Assembly: GCA_021796155.1 (NCBI GenBank)
Contig: JAJYOO010000102.1
Location: 1-7,673 of the forward strand
Direction of reading: 5' to 3'
Origin: Chloroflexota bacterium
GTDB taxonomy: Bacteria; Chloroflexota; Anaerolineae; Anaerolineales; Villigracilaceae
Length of the DNA: 7,673 nucleotides
The notes beneath the pieces were generated by a model. The model had not been told where the DNA came from. It did not search any database and was given only the letters and a program-made list of their open reading frames with translations. The position numbers and the translations under genes are program-made. Positions 5,798 through 7,673 of this stretch are shown piece after piece. The first letter of the stretch is position 1. Each line of letters begins with the position of its first letter.

Positions 5798-7411
5798 GTG
5801 GTGGAAAATTCAATTGAAGAAATGATCGGCCAGCGATTGATGCTGGCTTTTCGCGGCAAAGATGAGTTATCACCCGAAATTCGTGACGCAATCAAAAAAA
5901 TCAAGCCTGCGGGGATTACACTTTTCAGAAGTTTCAACGTTGACAACCCACAACAAGTTAAACATTTGACAACTCTGCTGCAAGATGCGGCGCGTGAAGC
6001 GGGGCTTCCTCCGTTGCTGATTGCCGTGGATCAGGAAGGCGGACAATTAATGGCGGTCGGCAATGGCACAACGCAATTGCCGGGCAACATGGCGCTTGGC
6101 GCAACGGGTTCGGCAGATTTATCGCGCCGCGCGGGCGAGGTGCTTGGACGTGAACTTGCGGCGATGGGCGTCAATGTCAATTACGCGCCAAGTTGCGATG
6201 TGAATTTGAATCCGAAAAATCCAGTCATTGGCACTCGTTCGTTCGGTGAAGATTCCGCAATGGTTGCGGAAATGGCTTCTGCCATGCTGGATGGGATTCA
6301 ATCTGTGGGTGTCGCGGCTTGCGCCAAACATTTTCCCGGCCACGGTGACACATCCAGCGACTCGCATCTGGGTTTGCCGGTTGTTCCTCATTCATTGGAT
6401 CGTCTCCGCAAAGTGGAATTCCCTCCGTTTGAATCTGCGATTCGGGCCGGGACGAAAATGGTGATGACCGCGCATTTGGCTTTGCCAGCCATTGACGGTT
6501 CTGACGCGCCGCCCGCCACACTTTCGCCTGCCATCTTGAAAAATCTTTTGCGCGATCAACTCAAATTTCAAGGCGTTGTTATTACCGATGCGATGGACAT
6601 GCATGCCATCACGCAAGGCGAAGCCCTGGGCGCGAATGCTGTCCGCGCGGCAAAGGCTGGCGCTGACTTGTTATTGATTACAACTGACCCAAAAGATCAA
6701 CAACTCGTTCACGAGAGTCTGATGCGGGCTGCAAAAGATGGGACGCTTTCCCGCGAGGATTTGGCAACATCTGCCGAAAGAATTGCTTCGCTCAAAGAAT
6801 GGGTAATAAATCAAAAGACTGGATTAAATTTAGACGTTGTTGGTTGTGCGGACCATTGTAAAGTCGCTGATGAGATCGCGGCGCGTTCCGTTACTCTTGT
6901 GCGGGATCAAGCCAGAATGTTGCCGCTCCGCCTCGGGTCCGGGAAAAGAATCGCAGTGATTGTCCCCAAGCCAATTGATCTTACACCGGCTGATACGTCG
7001 TCTTATATCATTCCGAATCTGGCTTCTGCTCTTCGTGCATTTCATCTGAATGTGGATGAGTTCATCGTTTCGCATTCGCCATCGGAAAACGAAATTGTTT
7101 CTGTTGTTGAAAGAACGCGGTCTTATGATTTAATTGTGGCTGCCACATTGAATGCGTTTAACAATTCCGGCCAGAGCGCATTGGTTCGTAAAGTTTTGGG
7201 AAGCGGCAAGCCGGTTATCGTTGTGGCGATGCGGCTTCCGTATGATCTGATGGCTTTTCCTGAAGCGGTGACGTTTGTGTGTACGTATTCGATCCTTGAG
7301 CCTTCGATGAACGCGTTGGCGTCAGCGCTGTTTGGACAACAAAAATTCTACGGCCGCCTGCCTGTTGCGATTCCAGGTTTGTGCCCGATGGGGTATCATT
7401 TGGATTTGTGA
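5798..7411 (+). CDS. Glycoside hydrolase family 3, NagZ-type beta-N-acetylglucosaminidase
   Basis: A 537-residue cytoplasmic enzyme, with no signal peptide, expected to release GlcNAc from the non-reducing end of imported oligosaccharides or muropeptides. The N-terminal TIM barrel spans about 5-340. It carries VDQEGGQL (77-84), PGNMALGA (95-102), the NagZ motif KHFPGHG (177-183), x4, then D188-S189-H190, and VITDAMDMHAI (261-271). In this family D264 is the nucleophile and D188/H190 form the Asp-His acid/base pair. A second domain of about 180 residues (360-537), ending near FYGRLPVAIPG (517-527), matches the GH3 C-terminal domain, as in Bacillus NagZ; the short NagZ of Gram-negative bacteria (about 340 aa) lacks it. 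The Arg that usually follows QEGG in NagZ (QEGGRV) is Gln here. Position straight after the permeases indicates intracellular processing. Muropeptide recycling is an alternative role, but no murein-recycling gene is seen nearby. Confidence 0.92.
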   Translation: MVENSIEEMIGQRLMLAFRGKDELSPEIRDAIKKIKPAGITLFRSFNVDNPQQVKHLTTLLQDAAREAGLPPLLIAVDQEGGQLMAVGNGTTQLPGNMALGATGSADLSRRAGEVLGRELAAMGVNVNYAPSCDVNLNPKNPVIGTRSFGEDSAMVAEMASAMLDGIQSVGVAACAKHFPGHGDTSSDSHLGLPVVPHSLDRLRKVEFPPFESAIRAGTKMVMTAHLALPAIDGSDAPPATLSPAILKNLLRDQLKFQGVVITDAMDMHAITQGEALGANAVRAAKAGADLLLITTDPKDQQLVHESLMRAAKDGTLSREDLATSAERIASLKEWVINQKTGLNLDVVGCADHCKVADEIAARSVTLVRDQARMLPLRLGSGKRIAVIVPKPIDLTPADTSSYIIPNLASALRAFHLNVDEFIVSHSPSENEIVSVVERTRSYDLIVAATLNAFNNSGQSALVRKVLGSGKPVIVVAMRLPYDLMAFPEAVTFVCTYSILEPSMNALASALFGQQKFYGRLPVAIPGLCPMGYHLDL

Positions 7412-7417
7412 GGAAGC

Positions 7418-7673
7418 ATGCCTTTGCATTCTGAAATTTTGGAACAGCCTGAACGTCTCGCGAATCTTGTAACGTCTCAGCGAAAAACCGTCGAGGAAAT
7501 TGCGCGGGCGATCAAGTCGCGCGACGTTTCGTACGTTTTTCTCGCGGCGCGCGGCACATCAGATAATGCCGGTCGTTATGCAAATTATCTTTTGGGCGCA
7601 GTCAATCGTTTGCCGCTGGCATTGGCGACGCCGTCGCTGTTCACGTATTATCAACGCCTCCGGGATTTCAGCC
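7418..7673 (+). CDS. SIS-domain protein, N-terminal part (GlmS isomerase-like / glucosamine-6-P deaminase-like)
   Basis: This gene starts 6 nt after the GH3 stop and runs off the window; 85 codons are present. The ribosome site GAGGAAG (7410-7416) overlaps that stop and lies close to ATG 7418. HSEILEQPERLANLV (4-18) matches the M-x-x-E-I-x-E-Q-P opening of stand-alone GlmS-like SIS proteins. VFLAARGTSDNAGRYANYLL (40-59) is the first SIS strand and sugar-phosphate loop; R-G-[ST]-S-D-x-A resembles NagB-II and GlmD deaminases more than the C-G-T-S-Y-H-A of true GlmS. No glutaminase domain precedes it, so glucosamine synthesis from glutamine is unlikely. Deamination of glucosamine-6-phosphate to fructose-6-phosphate is the best guess from context. 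MurQ etherase also has a SIS fold but has a different N-terminus. The C-terminal half, with the second SIS domain, is not visible. Confidence 0.85.
   Translation, partial: MPLHSEILEQPERLANLVTSQRKTVEEIARAIKSRDVSYVFLAARGTSDNAGRYANYLLGAVNRLPLALATPSLFTYYQRLRDFS

Noticed and set aside
7418..7673. MurQ etherase as identity of the SIS protein
   Set aside because: The E-I-x-E-Q-P opening and RGTSD loop fit GlmS-like/NagB-II proteins, and MurQ N-termini differ; the cut gene prevents a final decision.

Overview
The window is one co-directional gene cluster on the + strand. It is almost entirely coding, has a balanced base composition, and is cut at both ends. It encodes uptake and cytoplasmic breakdown of a carbohydrate, most probably an amino sugar or an N-acetylglucosamine (GlcNAc)-containing oligosaccharide. 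The solute-binding lipoprotein has a Thr/Val/Gln-rich linker ending in TPTPGP behind its lipobox. Together with the particular ROK/PIG-L gene pair, this style is one I associate with Chloroflexota (Anaerolineae-like). That placement is inference from protein style; no rRNA or marker gene is present.

Layout from left to right. (1) 3-188: the last 61 residues of a ROK-family protein, probably the local NagC-type regulator or a sugar kinase. (2) 185-1597: an atypical ROK-fold protein of 470 aa, joined to the first gene by an ATGA stop/start overlap. (3) 1609-2457: a PIG-L/LmbE-type zinc deacetylase, 11 nt downstream. (4) 2458-2577: a 120-nt gap with no convincing promoter and a strong Shine-Dalgarno at its end. 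(5) 2578-3981: a CUT1-type sugar-binding lipoprotein. (6) 3982-4055: a short gap with a 13-bp stem-loop. (7) 4056-4934 and 4931-5797: two ABC permease subunits with ATGA overlap. (8) 5798-7411: a two-domain GH3 enzyme of the NagZ type. (9) 7418-7673: the start of a SIS-domain protein resembling GlmS-type isomerases or NagB-II/GlmD-type glucosamine-6-phosphate deaminases, cut by the window end.

Proposed working model (inference): the lipoprotein and the two permeases import a GlcNAc-type oligosaccharide, powered by an ATPase not encoded here. The GH3 enzyme releases GlcNAc or its 1-phosphate, the PIG-L protein removes the acetyl group, a ROK protein may phosphorylate the sugar or sense it, and the SIS protein deaminates or isomerises the amino sugar phosphate. 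No NagA-type deacetylase and no classical NagB are visible. A PIG-L deacetylase plus a SIS deaminase recalls the archaeal (Thermococcus) chitin route (Dac/GlmD) more than the E. coli nag route. The cluster is the most interesting part of the window; no mobile element, CRISPR array, tRNA or rRNA was seen.
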